Part shown: piece by piece, positions 32,181-40,682 of the stretch | How the letters are laid out: every line of letters starts with the position of its first letter | Numbering within the stretch: the stretch's first letter is position 1 | Assembly: GCA_027490925.1 (NCBI GenBank) | Contig: JAIXXF010000031.1 | Location: forward strand, 1 to 64,000 | DNA from: Comamonadaceae bacterium | GTDB lineage: Bacteria > Pseudomonadota > Gammaproteobacteria > Burkholderiales > Burkholderiaceae_C | DNA length: 64,000 nt | Reading direction: 5' to 3' | Position numbers and translations under genes: made by a program | The notes under the pieces: model-generated | What the model was told of the DNA's origin: nothing | The model's database searches: none | The model's input: only the letters and a program-made list of their open reading frames with translations

Positions 32181-34442
32181 CTAGGCGGTGGCGCAGCCAG
32201 CGCTTTCCACAGCGCGTTCCACACAACGCTCCGGCGGGGGTGGCCAGGACAGCACCGCGCTGGCGGGCAGCACGGTCACGATCTCGGCGCCGCCGCCCGG
32301 TCGGTGGGTGGCGTGGATGCTGCCGCCGTGGGCCAGCACGATGCGGCGGCTGATGGTCAGGCCCAAGCCGGTACCCCCCGGGCGCGGCCCGGGTCGGCTG
32401 GACTGGGCGAAGGTGTCGAAGATGCGTTCCAGCTCGCCGGGTGGGATGCCCGGGCCGCGGTCGGTCACCCGGAGTTCGAGTGCGCCGTCGGCCCGCAAGC
32501 CGCCGTACAAACCGACGGTGCTGCCCTCGGGCGAATGGTGCAAGGCGTTGGCCAGCACGTTGCGCAAAACCTGTTGCAAGCGGAACGGGTCGGCCATCAG
32601 CGTCAGGGGCGGGCCGGTGTCGTCTGGGCCGCCGCAGCCACCCGTCGCCGATGGGGCGGTCTCCACGCGCCAGTCCACCGTCACCCGATGGCGTTGTGCG
32701 ATCGGCCGCAGCTCTTTGACCACGTCATGCACCAGCGGCGCCAGCGCACAGGGCTGCAGGCTCAGCGCATCGGCCGCGCGGTCCATTTTGGCCAGGTCCA
32801 GCAGGCCGTTGACCAGTCGCAGCATGCGCTGGCCGCCCGCGTGGATGTCGATGAACATGTCTTGCAGCGCTGGATGGGGGTTGGCCATGGCCTCTCCCAG
32901 TTCGGAGTAGCCCAGGATGGACTGCAGCGGTGTGCGCAGTTCGTGGCTGACGTGCGCGATGAACTCGGCCTGGGCGCGCTGCGCCCGCTCGGCGGTGTCT
33001 TTGCCCAGGCGGATGCTGCGCTCGGCCTCGCGGAACTCGGTCACGTCCACAATGCTGCCCACCAGGCCCGCCGGTTGGCCCTGTGCGTCGGTGAAGCGCA
33101 CCTTGGTCACCACCGTGTCGCGGGGTGGATTGCCGGGGCGCTCCAGGCGGCTTTCGTAGCGCGCCGGTTCTTCCGACTTCAACAGCCGCTGGTCGTACAT
33201 GGTGTGCACCGCAGCGGCGGGACCGAACAGCGCCGCGGCGTCGCGGCCGATGACCTCGTCGCGCGCAAAACCCATCAGGGTCAGCCAGGCCTGGTTCACC
33301 ATCACCAGCCGGCCTGCGTGGTCTTTCACAAACACCGGTGTGGGGCTGGCCTCCAGCAAGCGCGCGCTGAAGACCAGTTGTGCAGCCACGTCTTGCTCGC
33401 TTTGGCGTAGTGCGGCTTGTACCCGGGCGTGGCCGATCAGGCTGCGCCAGGCGGCCAGCGCCAGACCTGCGATCAGGGCCAGCGCCACCAGGCAGGCGGT
33501 GGCCACCCAGCCGGCCGTGTGCCGCCATTCAGCGAGCACCTGTGCGTGGTCGCGCTCCACCACCACCACCAGCGGCCGCTGCCGCAGTGTGCGGAACGCC
33601 GTGACCACCTCCCGCCCGCCCAAGCCTTGCCCCACGAAGCTGCCGCTCTCGCGCGCTGGCAAGAAGTCGGTGAAGAACGCGTGGGCTGTGGGCGGCGGGC
33701 TGTTCAGGGCGATGCCGTCGGACGCGCTCAGCAGTGCGCCCTGCACGGTGAGCAGTGCGGCTGCACGCCCGCCGTCGCCCAGCATCAAGGGGTACTCGTT
33801 GGCAAAGTAGTCGGGGTTGAGCGCGGCCACCAGGTACCGCGCCGGGCCTTTGTGGGCGGGCAATACCCGGGTCAGCGGGAGGAAGTGGTGGGGCGTGGGG
33901 GCGGCGGCAGAGACAGCGGCCGTGGCCGGATAAGGGACGTTGGCGAGGTCGCGGCCGGGCAGCAGCGGGCCCAGGCGGTCGAGTGCACCTGGCAACGGCC
34001 GGGGCGCCAGCGCGGGGTCGAGCCGGTGCCCCATGTTGTCGGGCGACGAGCTGTGCAACACCTGGCCCTGCGCGTCCACCACCGACAGGCTGCGCAGCAC
34101 TGGCAGGCCCTGCAAGGCTTGGCGCAGGCGGTCGTTCTGGCGCGCGGTGTCGGCCCCAGGGGGCGCTTGGCCAAGGTGCTCGGCCAAGGCGGTCAGGGTC
34201 ACGTCCACCGCGTTGAAGGTGCGGTTGGCCTGGTCTTCCAGGCTGCGGGCGAGCAGCTCGGCGCTGTGCAGTTCTCGCCGGTGCGCGTCGTGCAGTTGGT
34301 AGGCCAAAAAGGCCCCGGCCAGCGACAGCACCCACAGCGCCAGCAGGGCCGAGGCCACCAGCACCGAGCCCGGGCGGAGCCACCCCGGCGGGGCGCCGCG
34401 GCTGGGTCCAGGGTCGGTCCCAGTGTGGGTGACTGGCCCCAC
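32181..34442 (-). CDS. Membrane sensor histidine kinase with periplasmic Cache-like and PAS domains
   Basis: A kinase of about 753 residues. A first membrane segment at about 28-50 (VLVASALLALWVLSLAGAFLAYQ), a periplasmic domain of about 250 residues, a second membrane segment (WVATACLVALALIAGLALAAW), a PAS domain (ARLLEASPTPVFVKDHAGRLVMVNQAWLTLMGF), HisKA with HVSHELRTPL, and an ATPase domain with N-box LANALHHSPEG, DRGPGIPP and GTGLGLTISRRI. There is no Met near the start; GTG at 34442 is the best choice, 48 bases after the binding-protein gene. It is third in an operon with an HD-GYP regulator and a periplasmic binding protein, so it probably phosphorylates that regulator. Confidence 0.87.
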   Translation of the reverse strand: MGPVTHTGTDPGPSRGAPPGWLRPGSVLVASALLALWVLSLAGAFLAYQLHDAHRRELHSAELLARSLEDQANRTFNAVDVTLTALAEHLGQAPPGADTARQNDRLRQALQGLPVLRSLSVVDAQGQVLHSSSPDNMGHRLDPALAPRPLPGALDRLGPLLPGRDLANVPYPATAAVSAAAPTPHHFLPLTRVLPAHKGPARYLVAALNPDYFANEYPLMLGDGGRAAALLTVQGALLSASDGIALNSPPPTAHAFFTDFLPARESGSFVGQGLGGREVVTAFRTLRQRPLVVVVERDHAQVLAEWRHTAGWVATACLVALALIAGLALAAWRSLIGHARVQAALRQSEQDVAAQLVFSARLLEASPTPVFVKDHAGRLVMVNQAWLTLMGFARDEVIGRDAAALFGPAAAVHTMYDQRLLKSEEPARYESRLERPGNPPRDTVVTKVRFTDAQGQPAGLVGSIVDVTEFREAERSIRLGKDTAERAQRAQAEFIAHVSHELRTPLQSILGYSELGEAMANPHPALQDMFIDIHAGGQRMLRLVNGLLDLAKMDRAADALSLQPCALAPLVHDVVKELRPIAQRHRVTVDWRVETAPSATGGCGGPDDTGPPLTLMADPFRLQQVLRNVLANALHHSPEGSTVGLYGGLRADGALELRVTDRGPGIPPGELERIFDTFAQSSRPGPRPGGTGLGLTISRRIVLAHGGSIHATHRPGGGAEIVTVLPASAVLSWPPPPERCVERAVESAGCATA

Positions 34443-34489
34443 TCTTGGGCAGATGCCCGGGTTGGCCGTGGGGGTGAGGGCGGTCGGGC

Positions 34490-35323
34490 TTATTTCAGCA
34501 CCACGATGTCGGTCAGGCCATGCCGCCGCGCGGCAGCCGCGAGCCGACCGTCTTGCTGGATGCTGGCCACGAAGCGGTTCAGGGTGGCGAGCCAGGCCTC
34601 GTCGCCTGGCTTGATGGCGTAGGCGTAGGGCAGCACGTGGAAGGGCTGGGGCGGTGCCACCAGACGCGCCCAGTCGGCGTTGTCCAGCAGGCGTCGGCTG
34701 TAGGGGTAGTCGGTCATGAACACGTCCACCCGCCCGGCTTCCAGTTCTTGCTCGCGTTGTTGCGGCGGTTGGATCACCACCATGCGGGCGTGACGCAGCC
34801 GTGCGGCCATGACCGGCTCCATGAAGGTGCCCGCCTGCACGGCGACCTGCACGCCGGGGCGGTCGATGTCGTCCCAGGTCTTGATCACCCGGCTGCTGCG
34901 GGTGGTGACGCCATAGATGTCGCTTTGCAGGTAAGGCCGTGTGAACCAGAGCTTGTCTTGCCGCTGCGGCAACACCCCGACGGCGAACATCGCCACGTCG
35001 CAGCGGTCTTGCAGCAGGTCGTCGGCGAGTTGCGGGAAGGACGAGTCGACATGCTGCACGCGGGCGCCCAGGTCGCGGCCCAGTGCCTGAGACAGGTCGA
35101 TGTCGATGCCCACCAGCTGTTGGGTGCGCGGGCTGCGGAAGGTCACGCCGTAATAGCTGGGCCAGATGCACACCCGCAGCGCGCCGCTGCGCGCCACCCG
35201 GTCTTGCGTGGGCCCGGCCTGGGCCCGCTGGGGTGCGACCACTGCGGCCAGCACAGCCACCACCGCGCCCAGCGCGAACACGCGGCACAGCGCCCGGCGC
35301 CGCAGACCGCCCCACCCGTTCAT
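34490..35323 (-). CDS. Periplasmic amino-acid-type solute-binding protein in a signalling operon
   Basis: A 277-residue type II periplasmic binding protein (SBP_bac_3). A signal peptide (FALGAVVAVLAAVVAPQRAQA) precedes GALRVCIWPSYYGVTFR, VGIDIDLSQALGRDLGARV, QLADDLLQDRCDVAMFAVGVLPQR and VDVFMTDYPYSRRL. The normal position for an ABC permease is occupied by a histidine kinase gene, and the upstream HD-GYP gene overlaps its start by four bases (ATGA). Most likely it binds a ligand and reports to the kinase. Some such proteins bind quinate, amino acids or lignin-type acids; ligand is unknown. Confidence 0.85.
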   Translation of the reverse strand: MNGWGGLRRRALCRVFALGAVVAVLAAVVAPQRAQAGPTQDRVARSGALRVCIWPSYYGVTFRSPRTQQLVGIDIDLSQALGRDLGARVQHVDSSFPQLADDLLQDRCDVAMFAVGVLPQRQDKLWFTRPYLQSDIYGVTTRSSRVIKTWDDIDRPGVQVAVQAGTFMEPVMAARLRHARMVVIQPPQQREQELEAGRVDVFMTDYPYSRRLLDNADWARLVAPPQPFHVLPYAYAIKPGDEAWLATLNRFVASIQQDGRLAAAARRHGLTDIVVLK

Positions 35324-36441
35324 GCGGCGGCCCCAGGCGCCATTGACAGCGCAGCGGCGCCCAACGGGGTGGGTTCGGCGTGGCGCAGACGGATCGCTTG
35401 CACCTGCGGCAGCACCGCCAGGAAGCGGTGCAAGATGTGGGGGTCGAAGTGGTGGCCTGCCTGCTCGCGCATGAAGTCCACCGCCTGCGCCACCGGCCAG
35501 GCGGGCTTGTACGGGCGCTCAGAGGTGAGCGCATCGAACACGTCGGCCACCGCCACGATGCGGGCCGACTCGGGGATGGCGGTGCCCGCCAAGCCGCGCG
35601 GGTAGCCCGTGCCGTCCCACTTTTCGTGGTGGTTCAGCGCGATGTCCCGGGCCATGCGCATCAGCGCATCGTCCGAACCCGACAGCAGCGCCGCGCCCAC
35701 GGTGGTGTGGGTTTGCATGACCTCGCGTTCTTCGGGGGTCAGGGCGCCGGGCTTGCGCAAGATGCCGTCGGGGATGCCGATCTTGCCTATGTCGTGCATC
35801 GGGCTGGCGTGGCGCAGCAACTCGCAGGCGGGGTCGTCCCAGCCCAGCGCCTGGGCCAGCAGCGCGGAGGTCTGGCTCATGCGCAGCACGTGGGCGCCGG
35901 TCTCGGTGTCGCGCAGTTCGGCGGCATGCGCCAGGCGTTGCACCACGTCCACCTGCAGCCGGTGCACCTGGTCGGATTTCTCGTGCACCAAATGCTCCAG
36001 GGTGGAGCGGTCGCGCTGCAACCGCTGGCGCGCCATTTCGGCCAGCAGCAGGTTGTGCACCCGCGCCAGCAGCTCATGCCGATTGAACGGCTTGTGCAAA
36101 AAGTCGTTCGCGCCCGCGTTCAGCGCCCGCAGCAGCACCTCTTGCCCGCACTGGGCGGTCAGCACCAGCACCGGGCAAGCGGGCGCCGGGTCCAGGTGCT
36201 GCAGCTGCGCCATCACGCCGAAGCCGTCGAGGTGCGGCATGTTCAGGTCCAGCAGGATCAGGTCGGGCGGGGCTTGGCGGCACCGCGCCGCGACCTGGCG
36301 CGGGTCGTCCATCAGGGTGATTTGGGTGTAGCCCGCGTGCTGCAGCATCAGCCGCAGCAGCTTGAGGTTGGCGGGCTCGTCGTCCACCACCAGGATGCGG
36401 GCGCCCAGCACAAGCGAGGTGTCGAGATCGGTGGGGACCAT
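35320..36441 (-). CDS. Response regulator with HD-GYP c-di-GMP phosphodiesterase domain
   Basis: A 373-residue protein. The receiver domain has ILVVDDEPAN, the phosphoacceptor Asp in LILLDLNMP, LTAQ and HKPF. The output is an HD-GYP domain with MHDIGKIGIPD and LNHHEKWDGTGYPRGLAG, so the catalytic set is complete and hydrolysis of c-di-GMP is expected. First gene of the operon that continues with the binding protein and the kinase. It lies next to, but is separate from, a second two-component system upstream. Together with the diguanylate cyclase at 1360 it gives the window both c-di-GMP synthesis and breakdown. Confidence 0.93.
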   Translation of the reverse strand: MVPTDLDTSLVLGARILVVDDEPANLKLLRLMLQHAGYTQITLMDDPRQVAARCRQAPPDLILLDLNMPHLDGFGVMAQLQHLDPAPACPVLVLTAQCGQEVLLRALNAGANDFLHKPFNRHELLARVHNLLLAEMARQRLQRDRSTLEHLVHEKSDQVHRLQVDVVQRLAHAAELRDTETGAHVLRMSQTSALLAQALGWDDPACELLRHASPMHDIGKIGIPDGILRKPGALTPEEREVMQTHTTVGAALLSGSDDALMRMARDIALNHHEKWDGTGYPRGLAGTAIPESARIVAVADVFDALTSERPYKPAWPVAQAVDFMREQAGHHFDPHILHRFLAVLPQVQAIRLRHAEPTPLGAAALSMAPGAAA

Positions 36442-36654
36442 GGGTGGCGGGGCTTCCCGGTGTTCGCAGCGGCAGGGTGGGGCGGCGGGGTGGGGCGGGG
36501 CATGTGGCCCCGTTCACACACCTTGTTGTCGGCCACCGCGGCCAGACCTTGAGCCCCTCGGGTGCGGGGTCTGTCGGGGCGGTTGCCTGCCACCGCGGGC
36601 TGGAAACGTCGCCCGGTGCCGCCGCCCCGGTTCGCCCGCGCGGGCGCCAAGCGG

Positions 36655-38007
36655 TCAGGCGCTGGCGGGCAACATCACCTGGGCTTCAAAACCCCTTGCC
36701 TGGCCAGGTGGCGGGGAATGCAAGGTCCATTGGCCGCGGTGCCGCGCCACGATGGTGCCGACGATGGACATGCCCAGCCCGTACCCGGCGGTGCTGCGCC
36801 CGTGCTTCACGTGGCGCCGACGGATCTGCGCCAGCTGGTCGGCGTTGACGCCTGGACCCGCGTCACGCACCCGCAGCGTGGCCGGTGCTTCAACGATCAC
36901 CTCGATTGGGCTGCCCTGGCCGTGGCGGACCGCGTTCTCCACCAAATTGCGCACCACGATGGCCAGCGTGTCGAAGTCGCCCTGCACCACCACGTCGTGG
37001 TCGGGCGGCACCCGCAGGTGCACCCGGTTCAGCAACGCCGGGTCGCTCCAAAAATCTTGCACCACCGTGGCGGCCACCACACCCAAGTTGACCGGCTCTC
37101 CGCTTAGGGCGGCGCCCGACTCGGCGCGCGAGAGTTGCAGCAACTTCTCGGCGCGCCGGTTCAGATCCACCAGCGAGTCCAGCGCCTTGCGCGCCTCGGC
37201 CGCCTGGGGCGGGGTCAGCGCCATGGCCAGCAGTGCGTGCAGGCGCAGCCGGGCGGTGGCCAGCGGGGTGCGCAGTTCGTGGGCGGCGTTGGCGGCCAGG
37301 GCTTTTTCGGTCTGCAACGCGTCGCCCAGCCGCAGTAGCAAGCGGTTGGTGCTGTCGGCGATCACTTGCAACTCGGTCGGTCGCGGGGTGTCGGGCAGCG
37401 GCTGGAGGTTGTTGCCGTTGCGCTGACCGATCTCGCCTGCGATCAGCCCGACCTCGGCCAAGCCCTTGCGGGTGATGGTGTGGATCAACCAGCCCAGCAG
37501 GGGCAGCACCAGCAGCATCGGCACGACCAGCGTGAGCAGGGTCTCGAACATCGCCTCGCGGCGGTGGGTGAGGGAGTCGGCGATGTGGATGTAGACCGGG
37601 AACTCGGGGTGCTTCTGGGTGTAGACCCGCCAGTCTTTCAAGTCGGTGAAGCCGCTTTCCAAGGGCACCTGCAGGGCGTCGGCCGGGGCGTCGCTGGACC
37701 GCAGCAGCACGTCGCGCTGGGCGTTGACCACTTGGTAGGACATGTGGTCGTCGGTGAAGTTGGCGTCGCCGTCCTGCACCATGGTGCTGTGCCGCCAGCC
37801 GTCCCCGGCGGGCTGGGTCAGCTGCAGGTCGTGCAGCGCCAGGTCGAGCAGGCGGTGGCCGGTGTCCACCAGCGCGTTGTCCATGCCCTCGTTGACCTCG
37901 AACTGCGCCATGGTCGCGCCTGCGGCGGCCAGCAGCAGCCAGACGCTGCCCAGCGCCCACAGCAATGAGCGCGACAGCCGGGCCGCCAGGCTGGTGGGGC
38001 GGGTCAT
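36655..38007 (-). CDS. QseC/TctE-like sensor histidine kinase
   Basis: A 450-residue kinase. A first membrane helix (LLWALGSVWLLLAAAGATMAQF) and second (LLTLVVPMLLVLPLLGWLIHTI) flank a periplasmic domain of about 140 residues containing acidic HSTMVQDGDANFTDDHMSYQV. HisKA has NAAHELRTPLATARLRLHAL; the ATPase part has NLVENAVRHGQG, VRDAGPGV and GYGLGMSIVGTI. The start overlaps the regulator stop by four bases (ATGA). Sensor family resembles those that respond to metals, envelope cations or electron-carrier state; a signal cannot be assigned. Confidence 0.92.
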   Translation of the reverse strand: MTRPTSLAARLSRSLLWALGSVWLLLAAAGATMAQFEVNEGMDNALVDTGHRLLDLALHDLQLTQPAGDGWRHSTMVQDGDANFTDDHMSYQVVNAQRDVLLRSSDAPADALQVPLESGFTDLKDWRVYTQKHPEFPVYIHIADSLTHRREAMFETLLTLVVPMLLVLPLLGWLIHTITRKGLAEVGLIAGEIGQRNGNNLQPLPDTPRPTELQVIADSTNRLLLRLGDALQTEKALAANAAHELRTPLATARLRLHALLAMALTPPQAAEARKALDSLVDLNRRAEKLLQLSRAESGAALSGEPVNLGVVAATVVQDFWSDPALLNRVHLRVPPDHDVVVQGDFDTLAIVVRNLVENAVRHGQGSPIEVIVEAPATLRVRDAGPGVNADQLAQIRRRHVKHGRSTAGYGLGMSIVGTIVARHRGQWTLHSPPPGQARGFEAQVMLPASA

Positions 38008-38669
38008 GCGCCGTCGCCCACGAGCCGGTAGCCCATGCCGCGCACGTTCTGGATGCTGCCGGTGCCGAGCTTGCGGCGCAGGTTGTAGATGAACACCTCG
38101 AGCGTGTTGCTGCCGACCTCGTCGTCCAGGCTGTAGAGCGCTTCCATCAGCGACGACTTCAGGTGAATGCGGTCCAGCCGCGACGCCAGCACCCGCAGCA
38201 GCGCCCATTCCTTGGCGGTGAGCGACACCGCTTCGTCCCGGCGCAAGACCGTCATCTGACCGAGGTCGATCACCAATTCACCCACCGTGACCACCGACGA
38301 TGCCCCGCCGCTGCGGCGCCGCTCGATGGCGCGCAGCCGCGCCAGCAGCTCGTCGGGGTCGAATGGCTTGACCAAGTAGTCGTCGGCGCCGCTGTCTAGT
38401 CCCCGCACCCGGTCAGACACCTGGTCGCGCGCGGTCAGCACAATGATGGGCAGCTGCGGCGCGCGGCGGCGGGCGCTGGGGATCAGGTCCAGGCCGTCGC
38501 CGTCGGGCAAGTGCAGGTCGAGCAGCATCGCGTCCCAAGGGGCCAGGGGCAACAGCTGGCGGGCTGCGGCCACGGTCAGCGCGTGGTCCACGGCGAAGCC
38601 TTTGCCGTCCAGGTAGGCCTTGACCGCTTCGGCCAGGGCCACATCGTCTTCAACCAACAAAACTCTCAT
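38004..38669 (-). CDS. OmpR-family response regulator (QseB/PmrA-like)
   Basis: A 221-residue regulator. The receiver has VLLVEDDVALAEAV, AMLLDLHLPDGDG (phosphoacceptor Asp), IVLTARD and YLVKPF. The C-terminal winged helix has SLTAKEWALLRVLASRLDRIHLKSSLMEALYSLDDEVGSNTLEVFIYNLRRKLG. Closest to QseB, PmrA and TctD types, whose sites are TTAAG direct repeats 11 bp apart; one such site is found at 39633-39649 in front of the PepSY-cytochrome genes. It is divergent from the outer-membrane protein gene at 38913. Confidence 0.94.
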   Translation of the reverse strand: MRVLLVEDDVALAEAVKAYLDGKGFAVDHALTVAAARQLLPLAPWDAMLLDLHLPDGDGLDLIPSARRRAPQLPIIVLTARDQVSDRVRGLDSGADDYLVKPFDPDELLARLRAIERRRSGGASSVVTVGELVIDLGQMTVLRRDEAVSLTAKEWALLRVLASRLDRIHLKSSLMEALYSLDDEVGSNTLEVFIYNLRRKLGTGSIQNVRGMGYRLVGDGA

Positions 38670-38762
38670 CGTGTGTGCAGGGGTGGTGGCACCAGGGTGG
38701 GTGGTCCGTGGCCTGACCTCGGTCCGCTGTGCGCCGGTTCAAAATCGCCATTGAAACGGTGG

Positions 38763-38793
38763 ACAATGAACCGGCCCTGAAGGGCTTCATTGT
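38763..38793. promoter_or_regulatory. 31-bp inverted repeat in the regulator/outer-membrane protein divergent region
   Basis: Outer arms ACAATGAA and TTCATTGT and inner arms GCCCT and AGGGC are all perfect, with a CCG bulge on the left and GA in the centre. It lies 94 bases before the response-regulator start and 120 before the outer-membrane gene, a position for an operator shared by both directions. Confidence 0.5.
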
Positions 38794-38912
38794 CGCGCCA
38801 GTCGGCCGATACAACCGTGCACACTGCGCTGAACCCCGGGGCACCGGCGTGAACGTCATTGCCGCCGCCGTACACCCCCACAATACCGCCATTTTTCCCC
38901 CAAGGAGACCCT

Positions 38913-39608
38913 GTGAACCCCAGCCATCCCCACACCCCTGCCCACACCCGCGCCCTGGTTCGCGCGCCCCGCCCTGCTTGGGCCTTGGTCGCGGGCCTGG
39001 CGTTGGCTGCCATGGGCACGGCCCACGCGGGTCGCCCCCTGAACGTGGACGACGCGAACGTCAACGACCCCGGCGCGGGCCACCTGGAGGCCTGGTACGC
39101 CAAATTGCCGGGCGCCACGCGCACCCTGAACCTGGCACCCGCGTACGCGCCGGTCCAGGGGTTGGAGTTATCGGCCGCTTTGGTGCGCGACCGCACGGCG
39201 CAACTCAACACGGTGAGTGTGCAGGGCAAGTTCCAGCTGACGCCACCCCAATCCGGTGGGTGCCACCAAGCGGCGGTATTGGGTGTGGCCCGCCCCAACG
39301 GCCAGCGGGGCGTCACGCCTTACCTGACAGGCATCGCCACCTGTGAGGTGGGGCCCGGGGCGGTGCACATGAACCTGGGCGCCAACCGTGCGCCGGGTGG
39401 CCCCACGCTGCCCACCGCGGGTGTGGCCTGGGAACAGGCCTTTGGCGGCCTGACCGGTCACCTCGAATGGCTGGTGCAACGCAACGCCAAACCCTCGCTG
39501 GGCCTGGGCTTGCGCACCGAGATCGCCAAGGGCGTTCAGATCGACGGCAGCGTGGGCCGCAGCGGCGGTGAGAACCTCTACAGCGTGGGCATGAAGTTCC
39601 AGTTCTGA
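38913..39608 (+). CDS. Exported beta-barrel-like outer-membrane protein of unknown function
   Basis: A 231-residue protein. The GTG start is chosen because AAGGAGA lies four bases before it; the frame runs further upstream but without a ribosome site. A signal peptide (WALVAGLALAAMGTAHAG) precedes GRPLNVDDANVNDPGAGHLEAWYA, then alternating strands and a terminal Phe (LYSVGMKFQF), a pattern of small outer-membrane barrels. One Cys pair (GGCHQAA and ATCEVG) may form a disulfide. It is adjacent to the PepSY-cytochrome pair and the two-component system. Confidence 0.7.
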   Translation: MNPSHPHTPAHTRALVRAPRPAWALVAGLALAAMGTAHAGRPLNVDDANVNDPGAGHLEAWYAKLPGATRTLNLAPAYAPVQGLELSAALVRDRTAQLNTVSVQGKFQLTPPQSGGCHQAAVLGVARPNGQRGVTPYLTGIATCEVGPGAVHMNLGANRAPGGPTLPTAGVAWEQAFGGLTGHLEWLVQRNAKPSLGLGLRTEIAKGVQIDGSVGRSGGENLYSVGMKFQF

Positions 39609-39632
39609 ATGCGCCGCTGTTTTTTGGGCGTT

Positions 39633-39649
39633 CTTAAGAGTGCGTTAAG
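39633..39649 (+). promoter_or_regulatory. PmrA/QseB-like binding box before the PepSY gene
   Basis: CTTAAG-AGTGC-GTTAAG: two half-sites with an 11-bp period, the consensus of PmrA and QseB. It lies 64 bases upstream of the PepSY start codon, 2-3 kb from the only OmpR-family regulator of that class in the window. Confidence 0.65.
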
Positions 39650-39712
39650 GCGGGGGCGTTTCAATCCCTCCACTAGCCCTTGAGCTGGCAACCTTCACCT
39701 ACAGAGAACACC

Positions 39713-39982
39713 ATGAAACACACCCTCCTCGCCGCCCTGCTGGTCGCCACCTCCGCCGTTTCCACTGTGGCAGTGGCCGGCCCCACCTGCAACGTGCCAA
39801 AGGCCCAATGGATGAACGAAGCCGACTTCAAAAAAGGCCTGGAGCAACAGGGCTACCAGATCAAGCAGTTCAAGGTCACCAAAGGCCAGTGCTACGAGAT
39901 CTACGGCTTTGACAAATCGGGCAAGAAGGTCGAGATCTATTTCAACCCTGGCAATGGCCAGGTTCTCGAAACCAAGTCCTGA
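39713..39982 (+). CDS. PepSY domain exported small protein
   Basis: An 89-residue protein with a signal peptide (LLAALLVATSAVSTVAVAG) and a single PepSY-like domain: WMNEADFKKGLEQQGYQIKQFKV, then QCYEIYGFDKSGKKVEIYFNPGNGQVLE. Two Cys remain in the mature part. Small PepSY proteins often stand next to a cytochrome b561 and a two-component system in Proteobacteria, as here. Five bases separate it from the cytochrome gene. Confidence 0.9.
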   Translation: MKHTLLAALLVATSAVSTVAVAGPTCNVPKAQWMNEADFKKGLEQQGYQIKQFKVTKGQCYEIYGFDKSGKKVEIYFNPGNGQVLETKS

Positions 39983-39987
39983 TCCCG

Positions 39988-40536
39988 ATGGCCGCCACCC
40001 GAGCCCGCCCTGTGCCGACCGCTTCAGTGCCGGTGTGGGACCTGTTCGTGCGCCTCTTCCATTGGGGTTTGGTGGGCTGCGTGCTCACCAACTACTTTTG
40101 GCTGGACGATGGAGAAGACCTGCACCAGTGGCTGGGCTATGCGGCTTCTGCGCTGGTGGTGGCGCGCACCGTATGGGGCTTTGTGGGCACACGCCACGCG
40201 CGCTTCAGCCAGTTCTTTCCCACACCGTCGCGCTTGCGGCGCCATGTGGCGGCTTTGCTGGCGGGCCGACACGAGTTCCATGAAGGCCACAACCCGCTGG
40301 GCGCGTTGATGATGCTCGCGTTGATGGCCACGGTGCTGGCGCTCGGCCTGACCGGGTGGATGCAGACGCTGGACGCGTTCTTTGGCGATGCCTGGTTGCA
40401 AGACGCGCACGAGTGGCTGGGCAGCGCCTTGATTGCTTTGGCTTTTGTGCACGCATTGGCCGCGATCGCCATGGGCCGCTGGGAGCGCACCTATTTGGTT
40501 CGGGCCATGGTCACCGGTCGCAAAGAACGCTGGTGA
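39988..40536 (+). CDS. Cytochrome b561-type membrane protein
   Basis: A 182-residue four-helix cytochrome b. VWDLFVRLFHWGLVGCVLTNYFWLD contains the first haem His region, LHQWLGYAASALVVARTVWGFVG the second, EFHEGHNPLGALMMLALMATVLALGLTGWMQ and DAHEWLGSALIALAFVHALAAI supply the rest. Such proteins pass electrons across the inner membrane to periplasmic partners. Probably co-transcribed with the PepSY gene and controlled by the QseB-like regulator. Confidence 0.92.
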   Translation: MAATRARPVPTASVPVWDLFVRLFHWGLVGCVLTNYFWLDDGEDLHQWLGYAASALVVARTVWGFVGTRHARFSQFFPTPSRLRRHVAALLAGRHEFHEGHNPLGALMMLALMATVLALGLTGWMQTLDAFFGDAWLQDAHEWLGSALIALAFVHALAAIAMGRWERTYLVRAMVTGRKERW

Positions 40537-40596
40537 CCTGAGCGGCCGACCCCCTTGCGGCGACTGGCGAAGCGCACCGGCCCCGCACCACGCAAA

Positions 40597-40633
40597 ACGG
40601 CTGGCGAAAGGCATTCGCCAGCCGTTTTTTTTT
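40597..40633. terminator. Bidirectional Rho-independent terminator
   Basis: A perfect 12-bp stem ACGGCTGGCGAA / TTCGCCAGCCGT with an AGGCA loop, followed by nine T on the plus strand; on the minus strand the stem is followed by TTTT. It serves both the cytochrome gene and the convergent helicase gene. Confidence 0.93.
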
Positions 40634-40682
40634 GGGCGCAAGCCCCCAGGTCGCGGCCAGGCCTTGGCCGGGACCGTGGGTG

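Noticed and set aside
34443-35534. N-terminal extension of the PAS kinase to 1117 residues
   Set aside because: The extension overlaps the binding-protein gene in another frame; the kinase proper begins after that gene's stop.
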